A DNA stretch of 64,000 nt. Origin: Butyriboletus loyo. Taxonomy: Eukaryota > Basidiomycota > Agaricomycetes > Boletales > Boletaceae. Position numbers and translations under genes: made by a program. Within the stretch, counting starts at the first letter, position 1. Each line of letters begins with the position of its first letter. Location: assembly GCA_038093515.1 (NCBI GenBank), contig JBBPSI010000014.1:186001-250000 (forward strand), read 5' to 3'. Positions 11,600 to 22,929 of the stretch are shown here, piece after piece. The notes under the pieces are model-generated. The model saw nothing but the letters and a program-made list of their open reading frames with translations. It was not told the origin of the DNA and did no database searches.

Positions 11600-12966
11600 T
11601 CACAACATATCCAGCCCGAGTACACGCCCCAGCCTCTTCAGCAGCATCTCGTTCTCCGCCTCTGTCCCAACCGTCATCCGCAAACATCCTTCACACCCCG
11701 CCTCGCCCCCTCTGTACCGCAGCACAACACAGCTCTCGTCCGCCCCCTTCTCCTCTGCGAGCGTCTTGTACACCTTGACAGACCGCGTGTTGTCTGGCAC
11801 GCCCGTGTTTGCGTCGAGGATCGGGATCAACAAGAAATTCGCATTGTTCCCACCAATACTCTTGCCGACGCCCAAGTGGGCGAGCTTCTCGAGTGATGCT
11901 TTCAACTTCTCCCGGGATTCGACAAGTGTCCTAATGTTGTTCCGCATGCCTTGGATCGCACCCGGTTCGAGCGCAGCCAGGGCAAGATGCGCAGTGGGCG
12001 TCGAGATGTTGTACGGCGCTTTCGTATTGCTCAACACTTGAATTAGTGGGGGTTGTGCCAACGCAACACCGAGCCTAGCGCATCCAAGTCAGTCCATCCT
12101 ATCCCACAGTCCTCAACGACTTTTGCGCACCGGATAGCCGCCAGCCCGAAACTTTTGCTCAGCGTCTGCATCACGCAAATATTCCCATACTCTTTAATCA
12201 ACGGCACGGCCGACGCGTCCCGCCCTGCGAAATCGATGTACGCCTCGTCGACGATCACGATCCCCTTGAAAGGTTCATAGTCCAGCAGGGAACGAATAGC
12301 GTCGAGGGATATCGTAGTCCCAGTTGGGTTTCCGGGAGAGCACAGCAAGATAAGCTTGATGGAGGGATCCTTAGATACGATTTCCTTTATCTGTTCAGTT
12401 ATTCAACACCGTAGTTCCACTCAATAAGAAAATAGACCGACGGGGTCGACAAGCAGGCTGAACCTTCCCTTCTCTCCACCTTCCCCCTCGCTCCCACTCA
12501 AGTTGAGCTGGCACCGAATAATGCCGATATCATTTACCTGAGCACAGACGGCGTACATTCCATATGTCGGAGGGGTAACCAAGATCTTCTCCCGTCCGGG
12601 AGCGACGCACACGCGCATGATCAAGTCGATCACCTCGTCCGAACCGACCCCGAGGAAGACGTACTTCTCACTCGGAAGCCCTCGTAATGTTGCGATGCGC
12701 GATTTTATCTCATCATGAGACGGATCTGGGTATCGGTTCAGGTTCGCGCCCAAAGTACTCTGTAACTCCGGGGGTATCTGGGAAGATGGTTCAATGGAGT
12801 GACCGAGCGCGTTTTCGTTTGCATCTAGTAGGATTCCGTCTTGGTAGTCATCCCGAGCGCAGCGATATGGGTGGAGCGCAAGGATGTTGGGTCTGATCAC
12901 GTTTTCTATGTCGAAATGGGCGGGTTTTGTGGGTTTGGAGGAGGGTGCTAGACCGAGGATCTGCAT
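11600..12966 (-). CDS. HIS5: Histidinol-phosphate aminotransferase
   Basis: A PLP-dependent class I/II aminotransferase that catalyses the imidazole-acetol phosphate to histidinol phosphate step of histidine synthesis. The N-terminus has LHPYRCARDDYQDGILLDANENALG, then LNRYPDP and VFLGVGSDEVIDLIMR. After an intron come LILLCSPGNPTGT and VIVDEAYIDFAG. The PLP-lysine motif is QTLSKSFGLAAIR; a splice there (AAIR to LGVALAQPPLI) removes about 60 bp. The tail includes NANFLLIPI and GCLRMTVGTEAENE. Length (about 400 residues) and all landmark motifs are normal, so it should be functional. The start at 12966 is the first ATG upstream of the conserved block. It lies 129 bp downstream of the USP start on the same strand. 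Confidence 0.93.
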
Positions 12967-13231
12967 CGTATAAAGAGAAAAGCAGTCACTCAGACATGAC
13001 TCACAGGCAGTTGGCTTATAGGTGTACTCATAATTTTAAACATCAGCTAAAATTAGACCGTCCTTGACGCTCATCTTCAGCAAGGTATTATCACGAATCA
13101 AATCTTAGAATTTCGAAGAGGGCTTGACTATATCCGATCCAACGTACTACTTGCACAAATAATATCCAAATCCGAGTGGAAGTCACGCAGTGCAGGACAC
13201 TTGTGTTCCTCTATCAATTACACAGTTTTAT

Positions 13232-14527
13232 TTATGGTACGGTCGGTGACAATTTCCATATCCTAACGGAACCATCGTCCGCTGCAGTAGAGAGTAGGTC
13301 CTCGAACCCGGAGCGGGTACACCATCGCACCGAATTTATATCATGAGTGTCATGGGCAGATGAGACGGACGCAATTAGTCTCGACGACAGCGTTGCGCGT
13401 GTACCATCTCGTTGAGGAGACTCCTTTTGAGGAGCGGGCTCAGATAATTGGCATTCATCTGACCATTCAACTCACCGATATTTCCCAAACATTTATTTTA
13501 CCATCACTGCCCGTGCTCGCAATCCACCCAAGGTTGTCCCCTTTCCCTGTTCCCCAGCTTATCGAGTATATGCTTCTCGTGTGACCCTTCAGCTGATGGG
13601 CAAATTCCCATGCGTGTTCAGCAGACCGTCTCCAGATTCGGATCGTCAGATCGTCAGAAGAAGAGGCAAGGTAATCGCCGCGGGGTGCCCATGCAACGGA
13701 CCACACTGTGCCTGTATGGCCGGATAATGTTGCGAAGCAATACCAGTCTTCAGATGGATCATCGACGTAAAGCTTGACCATATCGTCATAGGATGCCGAT
13801 GCAATGATCTACCCTCAGAACTGAAATCAATCTCGAGGGAACATTATTCGAAAGCAAAAACAACCTCCTCTGTGGGATGCCACGCGACACATTTGACGTC
13901 CTGACTATGCTCCATCATGACGCCCATACATTGGAAATCCGCATCCGGCTGAACTGCAACAGAGAAAACCAGTCAAAGGAAGTAAATACCATGGTTGAAC
14001 TCGGTGATCACCTTCCCAGACCCATACTGTCTTGTCTCTGCTACACGTCGCAAGCAACGTTCCTGTCCCCGAGTACGCAACGCTCTTGCATTCCGTTTCG
14101 TGTCCCTCCAATAACGTGACGCATTCCCACTCTTCAGATGCTGATGGATCCGCGTCGTCTTCCGATGCCTCGCATTTTTCCCATATACCAATGTTGGCGT
14201 CGAAGGATCCTGTCGCGAATGTTTCCCCCGAGGGTGCCCATGCAACGCTTCGGACTGTTTTACTATGCCCTGTCGGGATCGTCGTGAGATGCGAAAAGGA
14301 AATCTTGGACGGATCGTGTGGGTCATTGCGGTAGCTGTATAGGCGCACTGTTTTGTCTGCAGAACACGATGCAAGTAAAGGTTTGGCTGGGTTCCAGGCG
14401 ACTTGCCAAGCGCGATCTTCGTGGCCTGAACACCAACACGTGTAGAGAATGACTTTGGTGGGTTAAATGTGTGCTTACCTGGTAGTTCTGCATAGAGCTG
14501 CAGTGCAAATGGGAGATCCAACGCCAT
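13232..14527 (-). CDS. CIA1: Cytosolic iron-sulfur assembly protein CIA1 (WD40)
   Basis: A seven-bladed WD40 protein. Blade ends can be counted: DKTVRLYSY, DANIGIWEK, RDKTVWVWE, DDMVKLYVD, DLTIRIWRR, DGKINVWEI and DGSVRIWKL. The first blade opens LPGHEDRAWQVAWNPAKPLL. The last blade comes from an exon ending at the TAA at 13234-13232 (SAHDTHDINSVRW, then LLSTAADDGSVRIWKLSPTVP). CIA1 is a scaffold of the CIA targeting complex that delivers 4Fe-4S clusters to nuclear and cytosolic proteins. I chose the ATG at 14527 (MALDLPFALQ) because family members begin just before the first blade. An in-frame ATG at 14653 would add 42 residues of basic sequence and cannot be excluded. Confidence 0.88.
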
Positions 14528-15494
14528 TGGATTTGGTACAGACCGACGATCGTGCTCGTTGAGGCGCTTCGTAGTGATAACTTGGGATAGATCAAAATCT
14601 CCCGAGTTCTTCCCACGGTTTCTCGGGATCCTGCTCATTCGACTAACCGACATCGCCCACGTTCCCCCCAGCCTAGAGACGGTGTACAGTTTCTCGTTGT
14701 GCCAAAGCCGCGAGGGAAAAACTAGAAGCCTCGTGCTCTACTTTTAGTGATGTTCTGTGAGTGAACTTAGTGAGTATAGTGTCATTCGGTGCCTTGTGTA
14801 GTGATTGCTCGTCCATGTTCTCGCCTGTAGCTGTCGTATCTAGCTGATCATCCCCTAATTCTTATGCTAATGTCGCTGTACTGATATATTGTTCCCAGTT
14901 GCGACCTCAGAAGAATCTCAGGCTAGAGTCTCACTGTGGCCTCATGAATCCAGACACTGAGCTCGACGTCTATGACAGGGTACGTTCGCAGTCGTTCGCA
15001 ACTCGTGTAGGGTCCACACAGCCATACGTTGCTGAAAGATATTATCTTTTTCCGCCAAGGGGAAATATCGTCGTGTAGGTCGTTCGCTAAAAATTATAGC
15101 AAGCGTCGGGCCGGGAACGGGTCGCATGACACTGCTATTTATGTGCGTGTCGGGTGCCTTCTGGTGATGTCGTCCAGCTTGATGCCTGCGAAAGGCCACT
15201 TTAATCCCTATCTTAGGTACTATAATGATTGCGCTGAGGTTATACAACGCATTGTCGTTAACTCCTATACCGCTGGGCTCGACCCCAGCGTCAACGGAAG
15301 TCCGTCCGTCATTCTCCTTTGGGAGAGTATATAGTTGTGACAAATTGGGGGCGGGCACTGAGAATGACCGCATATATATCATCAAAGACTAGGCCTATCT
15401 ACATGGGTACCCATACCTATTAGCATTCAGGCCAGGTTCAGTTTATCTCTCATTACCGCGTAGCGGCATATTGACCCAAGGTGTCCACCAGTAG

Positions 15495-16645
15495 CTCATG
15501 ATTCAGAGGAGAACACTGATCCGGAGGACTCCCCGGAGAAGAGTACCAACAACGTGTTGGAGGTATACTTACCGCCCCCAGAGAGCGACGAGGCCGAGGA
15601 TATGTCTCTGGTGGGTAGTTAGTCGGTCTTGCTAGCTCTCCCTGCCAGTGGTCATCCGGCGTCGGGCGAACCGCCACCAACGGAACCCACTTCCGACGAA
15701 GAAATGCCTGTAGCACGACTACCCTGTTTCTCTGCGCCCCGAACCACAGGTGAGTCTCTTTCTTTCTGTAGATTTGTCGCCCGATACAACATATCGCGTT
15801 GGCCGTCACCTGGTAACAAGTATCGCAATGTCGCTCTGCGTCGACCTATTGCTCGTACTCACACGCCATCACTTTCACGTTTGACGTTTTTTCTCCGCCT
15901 AGTTCCACTCCCCGGAGCAATCGTTCCATAATATTATCCAGAGACCCAGAGTCGCCCATTCTAGGCATCCATATCCCACTTCCCCGCTCAGCAAGCGGCC
16001 TCTCCGGCCGTCACTCCCAGCGTTGTTATACAACCACCCGATGAGGACCTCTCACGAACAAGTTACGAAGACCAGGATGTATCTCCTCATGGGCACGAGG
16101 AACAGCTCGAGAATGAACCCGAGCGGGTCTCCATTACTGATGATAGCTACACCTCAGATAGGGAACCCACGTTTTCATCCACGCTCTCTAACACAAGCTA
16201 TCCAATGAATCGTACCGTCCAAGCTACTCGTTCTCCGATCGCTCCATCGACTACATTTTCTTCTCCTGCGCTATTAGTAGCGTCTATGCCGACTCCCGCA
16301 ATCGCACCACGTCCACGCACTCGGTTCAACATCCCACCGCCCCTGCAAGAACTAGATACCCAAGAAGGCAGCGAAGTGGATTCGGAACCGGTCACGCCCC
16401 CCACACGCCGAAGATCCTTCCTCCTCTCCGTCATCAACCCCACCTCCCATTTGCGCATGAAAGTCGTTCCTACACCACATCCTCACCAACGTCTAAGTGC
16501 ACTTCCGGTCAGGATGCAATTACCATGGACCAATAACTACATTAGTTCGAATCTTCATACACCCCACCGCAATACTACCTGCGGGTATACCCGCGCAGAT
16601 GCCTATTTACTTACATGTGTAAAGAGAACTTTTCTATTGAGATAA
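15495..16645 (+). CDS. Putative multi-exon, Ser/Pro/acidic low-complexity protein (model unresolved)
   Basis: Several exon-like stretches on this strand have acidic, Ser/Pro-rich coding character: EENTDPEDSPEKSTNNVLEV and LPPPESDEAEDMSL near 15500-15610, GEPPPTEPTSDEEMPVARLP near 15670-15720, then a longer frame from about 16000 (EDLSRTSYEDQDVSPHGHEE) to PVTPPTRRRSFLLSVINPTS near 16440. I do not recognise a family. An upstream ATG at 14944 (MNPDTELDVYD) may begin the same gene, but exons between 15070 and 15490 could not be joined confidently. It may be a disordered nuclear-type protein or a decaying gene. Treat the coordinates as approximate. Confidence 0.35.
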
Positions 16646-17731
16646 TTGGGTGTAAAGTGCAAAAAAGTGGTGTACAAACACAAAGTGCGTAAAATGAATC
16701 TGTTAAATTTGGATGCACATAGTATTCCCTCACGATTGATGCCATTATAGGGTTCTAGAGTCTGGGTCATTGTCCAGCTGCGCCCCCGATCCCATAATGG
16801 ACCCTATGGTGGATCCCCGTACGGCGTTTATAACGCGAGGCACGACAATGGGTCTCTAGACGGTTAGCAAGGCTACAACGTGCCTCACGACGTTGGGCAC
16901 CCGCTGCAGGCTAATTGTGCTCAACACTCACCGAACCTTGTTTTACCCTCCGTTTTTAGACAGTGCTCAATTGAGGTTCGATGGGCTGGAAAAATCAACC
17001 AAACGTCATTGTGAGGTGTTACCAATCGACCGAACCACTCACCTAAATCCAACATCTCTCCGAACGACTCGGACACTTCCAAGCCGTCAAAAGTTTCTAC
17101 TTCAGATCCCGCCTTCGCTTGAGGACTTCTGTGGCACATCGGAGGTTGCAATAGCGCGGATCTAGCCGCCGGGCCCACCGACCCCTCCACGATGGTCGAA
17201 ATGGTCAACAAAAGAACCGCCTGAATACATTTCCCTCACGCCGCGGGCGTGGCCGTTGATGTTGCCACTGATCTCGGATTTCCCCTAGTCGACCTCCGAC
17301 TGTGCAATGCCCCGACGTGGGGTCGCTGGCCAGACCTCACCGGCACCAGTTGTAAAGCTTTGGTGCAATTGAGGGTCCATGTTTTGGCCGGGCCGGCATC
17401 TGTTTGGTATGATGGGAACTGTGTTTGTCAACCAGCATCGAGCCACCAAGGTTCGGCATGCATAAATATGGCTCCAAATTTGGTAATGACATTAATAAAT
17501 AATAATTCATTTCCGTCAAATAAAACAAAACACATTGTCTCGCTAACAGAATATTTCCATAAATGGTGTTGAATAGGTTGAACACTGGACGCACCCTGTA
17601 GCAACATGCCCAATAAACCATCCTCCGGATATAAAGATGGAATCGACTATGGAGATAGTTAGCACACCAACCCCCCCAGATATCTTCGCTGAGCCAATAT
17701 ACAATCTTATCTGCTTGTAAGCCATCTCTGT
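16646..17731. other. Gene-poor stretch
   Basis: About 1.1 kb without a supportable gene. Short open frames occur on both strands but none shows splice-linked coding character or a recognisable motif. Confidence 0.4.
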
Positions 17732-18453
17732 ATGTCAATGGACAACTTTGACTTCCCGCCGTATTCGTCCTTCACACCACCTCCATTAAAATCAGTCGCT
17801 CCCACCGTCCAGTCCTTTGCCTCAGATATTCTGGATGATTTCGAATACATCCACGTTACTGCAAGCGGCTGGTGTATTCTTTCATGAAGCGTTCACAGCT
17901 TCCTATAACCCAGTTCGTATCGTGTGCGTCAACTCGGTAAGTTTATGAACTATCTGACTCAACGTACAGGAGAGGGCTAACTTTCCACTTTACCAATAGA
18001 CTGTATTCTACGGCTTCGACAACTGTTCATCACAGTTCACTTATTCTTATTGGGTCAATTATCATTTATATCTGTGACCCGAGTTACAACACTGAGACTG
18101 GCCTCAAGAGAGTTGGCCTGCGACTCGCCATGTCGAATACCGACTGCGGGCTTTTCGTTATTCTTTCCGCGACCGAGGTTGCTGTATTAATATTCCTACA
18201 TGTCGTTGGTAAGCGTCTTTCTGTCTGCGCTCTGGTTGTTTCTCACAGTTGCCCGCGTTGTAACACTGGCTTCGTACCATTAGTCCTTTGCTTTGTAGCT
18301 TTGGGGTTCCGAAGAAAATGCGACCCTGAGAACGCCCTTGCGCGCGCATCTTACGTGATCGTTTCACTACGTCTTTCCAAAGTTTCAGCCGTTCCAACTT
18401 CCCTGGCTCTTTCTGCTATCGAAACGACAGTGATCATCGCCGTGAGGTATTGA
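17732..18453 (+). CDS. Possible small multi-exon membrane protein (low confidence)
   Basis: Candidate exons: an opening at the ATG 17732 (MSMDNFDFPPYSSFTPPPLK), and a hydrophobic stretch near 18030-18210 (SLILIGSIIIYICDPSY, then GLRLAMSNTDCGLFVILSAT and EVAVLIFLHVVG) followed by a donor-like GT. Further hydrophobic sequence continues to 18453. Splice joins are ambiguous and no family is recognised; it could be a decayed or short multipass protein. Confidence 0.25.
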
Positions 18454-18677
18454 CGATGTGAACAGTCTTGCATTCACAACACCAAGCGCATTCCGGCGAG
18501 ACTTCGGTGACATCTGTGCGTAGCCAACCTCACTCGACGGTTACCGCGGGACCGATGGGCTCGTCGGTAAAACGCTTTCCAGGTATTATTTTTACTACAA
18601 TGGCATCAGATTGACGAGCTACATAAAACCTTCATCGGCGTCCCGTCTCTCTCAGCGTTCCGTACATCGCACACAAC

Positions 18678-20128
18678 ATGGCCCTCAAGTCATTGTCTGT
18701 TCTCGCCTTTGCAGCAGCTGCCGTCAGCGCACGAACTTTCCAGCCTTTAAGGTTCGCCGGTGTCAACATCGCAGGCTTTGGTATGTTATATACTCCATGT
18801 GAGTCGACGCCGTTTGACGATCCCCGCAGATTTCGGATGCGGTACAGATGGTACTTGCAATATCACCCAGGCTTGCCCTCCCCTCACACAACTGGGCTGT
18901 AGGATAAATTTTTGCATGACGTATCTTGGATCTCTGTTCATCAACGTGTTTAGGTGCCGACGGCCTTGGTCAGATGCAACACTTTGTCGAGAATGACGGT
19001 TACAACGTGTTCCGTCTCCCCGTCGGTTGGCAATATCTCACGTACAACCAGATGACTGGTGTGCTCAACGAGACTCAATTTTACAATTACAACATGCTCG
19101 TCGGTGCATGTTTGAGTACCGGCGCATACTGTGAAATCGATATCCACAACTACGCACGGTATGATGGCCAGGTAGGTTTTGTCGCCATGATATAGGTATG
19201 TGATCTGAGATACGGTCGGGCCTAGATCATCGGTCAGGGTGGCCCTAGCAATGAGATCTTTGCTCAGCTCTGGTACAACATTGCCTTCTACTGGAAGAAT
19301 GAGACCCGGATCATTTTTGGAGTGTAGGTTGTCTAAATCACTGCCATTCAAGTTGTCTGATAGATTGCAGCATGAACGAGCCACACGATATTCCCGTGAG
19401 TGCATTTCAACCAAAGATTTTTGATAAACTCAATAGCGTATACAGGACATCGTGACCTGGGCTGGATCCGTTCAGGCCGCAGTGACTGCGATTCGTTCTA
19501 CGGGTGCCACCTCGCAAAGAATCCTTCTTCCCGGTAACAACTACACATCCGCCGAGACATTTATTTCCAGCGGTTCTGCCGCGGCGCTGAACATGGTGAG
19601 GAACCCTGATGGCACTATCACCAACCTTGTGATGGATGTTCACAAGTACCTCGACTATGACAACTCGTAAGTAACATTGCTGAACATGTTTCCCGTGCCG
19701 TTGGTTCAGTGTGATACCAGTGGAACCCATGCGCAATGCGTCACGAATAACATCGAGAGCTCTTGGTATCCTCTCACCACCTGGCTTCGCGAGTACGGCC
19801 GGCAGGCACTGAACACTGAAACTGGTGGAGGTGACGTCGACTCTTGTATTGGGTACCTCTCCCAACAGATTGGATACCAGGCTGCCAACTCTGACGGTCA
19901 GTTTTCCGAGTGTACTACAATAATGGTTTATCTATGTGCTGACGAGTACCGTGACTGTGATGCACTCCAGTCATCCTCGGTTACATTGGTTGGGCCGCTG
20001 GTTCTTTTGCAACAGACTATATCCTTAGCGAGGTCCCTTACTACACTGGCACCGGATGGAATGACACCCTGACTGTGTCGATGGCACTGTCGCCCATGAC
20101 GAACTTGCTTGTTGCCTCCGTCGTATGA
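18678..20128 (+). CDS. Secreted GH5 endo-beta-1,4-glucanase (EGII/Cel5A-like, no CBM1)
   Basis: Begins with a signal peptide (MALKSLSVLAFAAAAVSA), so the protein should be secreted. After the first intron the mature domain reads FGCGTDGTCNITQACPPL, then QMQHFVENDGYNVFRLPVGW, YCEIDIHNYARYDGQ and the acid/base motif GVMNEPHDIPD (Glu of NEP). The nucleophile motif is QALNTETGGGDVDSC. The last exon contains LGYIGWAAGSFATDYIL and ends at the TGA at 20126-20128. This matches GH5 subfamily 5 fungal endoglucanases, which cut internal bonds in cellulose. The mature protein starts directly with the catalytic domain; there is no cellulose-binding CBM1 or linker at either end. Six or more short introns. 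Both catalytic glutamates are present, so it should be active. Confidence 0.92.
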
Positions 20129-20582
20129 GGGAGCATCATTGATAGAGTAGACCCGGACATGTTCAAGGCTTACTAGTACACTGTCGTATATAGAGGCCGA
20201 TCGTGTCCATTGACATTTACGATGCAAATTCGGTGCAATGGTATACCCGCTTCGGGTTTGAAAATCTGCTATCTACTTCAGTGGACGATGGCTCTGAAAT
20301 CATGAAAAATTTATGGAATTGATAGAGGAGTGCAACTCCCGCACGCGATTGCTGAATTCACATATAAATTTTCTTGTTGAATTTACAAGCCGTCGCCTTC
20401 CAATTATAGCTCTACGTATACATATTATTTTGTTCACCGACTGTCAGGTCTGGCTGACAGCGTCTTTGAACATTTCTGAAAAACCTGCTGTTTTCTGCTG
20501 CTAGCACGACTCAGACGCACAAACCCACACAGAACTCAAGTTTAGTCACTCGCTCCAGTTGACACGCCTTCACTTTTTCGCG
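20129..20582. other. Intergenic between GH5 and SEH1
   Basis: About 450 bp without a gene; A/T-rich around 20300-20440. It must hold the terminator of the GH5 gene and the promoter of SEH1. Confidence 0.4.
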
Positions 20583-22189
20583 ATGATCCAGACTGGCCTC
20601 ATACAAAGCGCGCACGACGATCTCGTGACAGACCTATGCTATGACTACTACGGACTTCATCTCGCTACCTGCAGCCTAGATCAACGGTAAGCTTTGATTC
20701 AAACGCGTCTCGGCCGCTCCTAATTGACCTCAGCATCAAAATTTGGCAGCTGGATGAAACCCAAGGGACGTGGAGTGTAGAAGACGAATGGAAGGTCATA
20801 TCGCTCCTCTATGACATCAAGTACGATCTATAATTGCGTTTTCTGTATAGGCACATGATGCCGCCGTTTCAAGACTGTGCTGGGCCCACCCAGAGTTTGG
20901 CACAATCCTTGCGTCAGCGTCGTTCGATCGTACCGTCAAAATCTGGGAACAGGTCTCTTTTACAGCTGGCGGGGATTCCCAATCCAACGGATCCATGCAT
21001 GCGCAGACGGCAGTTTCCGGCAGTAGCTCTTCGTCAAGATGGGTAGAAAGAGCAGTCTTACTTGACGCACGGGGCACAGTGAGGGCGGTGGAATTTGCAC
21101 CCCACCATTTTGGATTGAAATTGGTACGTACTAACGTCGATTTGTCACTGTTCCTCCTTTCTCATCATTGCTCAGGCGACCGTCTCGTCTGACAACCACC
21201 TTCGGATATATGAGTGTCTAGAGCAATCCTCGTTGGCTACCTGGCAGCTCTGCGAGGAGGTGGATGTTACAACACTTCCGTCAATGTCTTCTCCTTCGTC
21301 GCTCTCTGTCGCATTTGCGACCCCAACACAAACGCATGCAACACTCGAAGGTGCTTCAGCGTCTTTGGTTGCCCAGGCACTACAGCAATCACAAGTTCCA
21401 TTACAGCAAAGACCCGGAATGGGCAACCGAGAAGCCGATGGTGGATGGTGTGTATCGTGGTGTAAAGAGAGATACTGGGGCGAGGTCCTTGCGGCTGGTT
21501 GCGGTGTCGCGGGAACTGTCAAGGTAAGCAACTAATTAACGTCCTGCTGTAGTATGAATTTATTGTTGGGCCTCTCCAGATAATACAAGTATCACCTTCC
21601 CGCCGCCCGACGACATTACTGACACTCGATCCAACTCCCTCTGGGCCTCTCAAGTCATCGGAGATTAACTCGGGGACGGGACCATCTGATGGAGAAGCAC
21701 CAACACCGTATGCGATCACCTCTGTTGCGTGGGCGCCATCCTGCGGACGATCATACCACCTCCTCGCAACCGGAGGAAGAGATGGCCATGTGAGAATCTG
21801 GAGAGTGAGACCAGCGGAGGACAATGATGACGCCGAGGCGGAAGGAGAACCGAGATGGACAGGCACGATTGTTGCAGACTTTGACCAACACAAGTTCGTC
21901 TATCTGGTTCCTCCCCAGTGTGCCACGCTGATCCCCCTTGCAGGTCGGCGGTTGGCCGAGTAGAATGGAATATAACAGGGTATAAGCGCTGCACCAAAGT
22001 TTACCTTTTTGAGTTACTGATCTGCACCTCAGTACTGTTCTCTCGTCTGCCGGCAACGACGGTCGCGTTCGACTGTGGAAAGCCACGATTGGGAGTGTCT
22101 GGAGACCCGCGGGTAGCATCGGAGTTGAACAGTCTGAGGATTCACCCGACGCAGACGCAGCCATGGACGACGACGCCGTTGGCGAATAA
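20583..22189 (+). CDS. SEH1: Nucleoporin SEH1 (WD40; Nup84/SEA complex subunit)
   Basis: The ATG at 20583 gives MIQTGLIQSAHDDLVTDLCY, the usual SEH1 opening, followed by LATCSLDQRIKIWQL. After an intron come WAHPEFGTILASASFDRTVK and IWEQV, then VRAVEFAPHHFGLKLATVSS and DNHLRIYECLE. A low-complexity Ser/Gln insertion follows. Later blades: TSVAWAPSCGRSYHLLATGG, RDGHVRIWRVRP, and after an intron SAVGRVEWNITG joined to TVLSSAGNDGRVRLWKA. It ends in an acidic tail (DADAAMDDDAVGE). SEH1 forms a beta-propeller in the nuclear-pore Y-complex and in the SEA/GATOR complex that regulates TORC1. The 3' third of this gene, including about 80 bp downstream of the stop, has a decayed inverted copy at 29.6-30.1 kb. 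Confidence 0.92.
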
Positions 22190-22929
22190 TGGTTTGGTTT
22201 TACGAGTAGTCGACTGGATGTACAGACTATCTCAAGGAGCAAGAAAAAAATATCGGTGCCATTTCATACCAAACGACAAGACAGGCAAACGCAGGCCACA
22301 TTGAACGTGCCCACCTATTACAGTGCGTCATGGATCGCGTTGGACTCCCTCGAAACCAGGTCTCTGGTACTCGGAAGGTATAGTCATGTTAGCTAACGAA
22401 CGGTAAACAGGCTATGATTGGCCAAGTACACCATAATTGCAGCTAAGATACCAGACTTACTAAGCACGTTGCGAGATTGCCAAATGCGTGATTGCGACGA
22501 TACCTGATGTGTACACAGCAGCTCAAGTTAATCAGAGGACCCAAGAACTAATGCAGATGATTGATGGAGGTAGCACCCGTCTAGCCTCGCGTTGCAAGAC
22601 CGTTCAGGGTAGGTGCGCCAATAAATTTAATACCTGCTCTGATCTCAACCGTATAGTGAAACGGAACAAGGCTCTGCCGTGCGATGTGGCCGTAAGCTTG
22701 GGAAATCACAAGACCAGTGCGATTACCAATCAAATGTTGCCACTACATCTTTCCATCGACTAGGTTTAGGCTCAGAGTTTCCCACACGGACCACAAGACA
22801 CAGACTGGATACAACCTGCCAACTTGATCAATTCCCATTGCTACGAGAGAGTGATGGCGGCCACCATATATTTGGACCCTAAAGCCCGCGGTCCTACCTG
22901 GTCTGACTCCACACTCTCTTTCCATCACC
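22190..22929. other. Intergenic; first part shared with the SEH1 duplicate
   Basis: The first ~80-110 bp after the SEH1 stop match the reverse complement of 29650-29770, including a GTGGATGTACAGACT-type core. The remaining ~600 bp hold no gene I can support. Confidence 0.5.

Noticed and set aside
22488..22763. 91-codon open frame after SEH1
   Set aside because: No recognisable domain or conserved context; probably chance in intergenic DNA.
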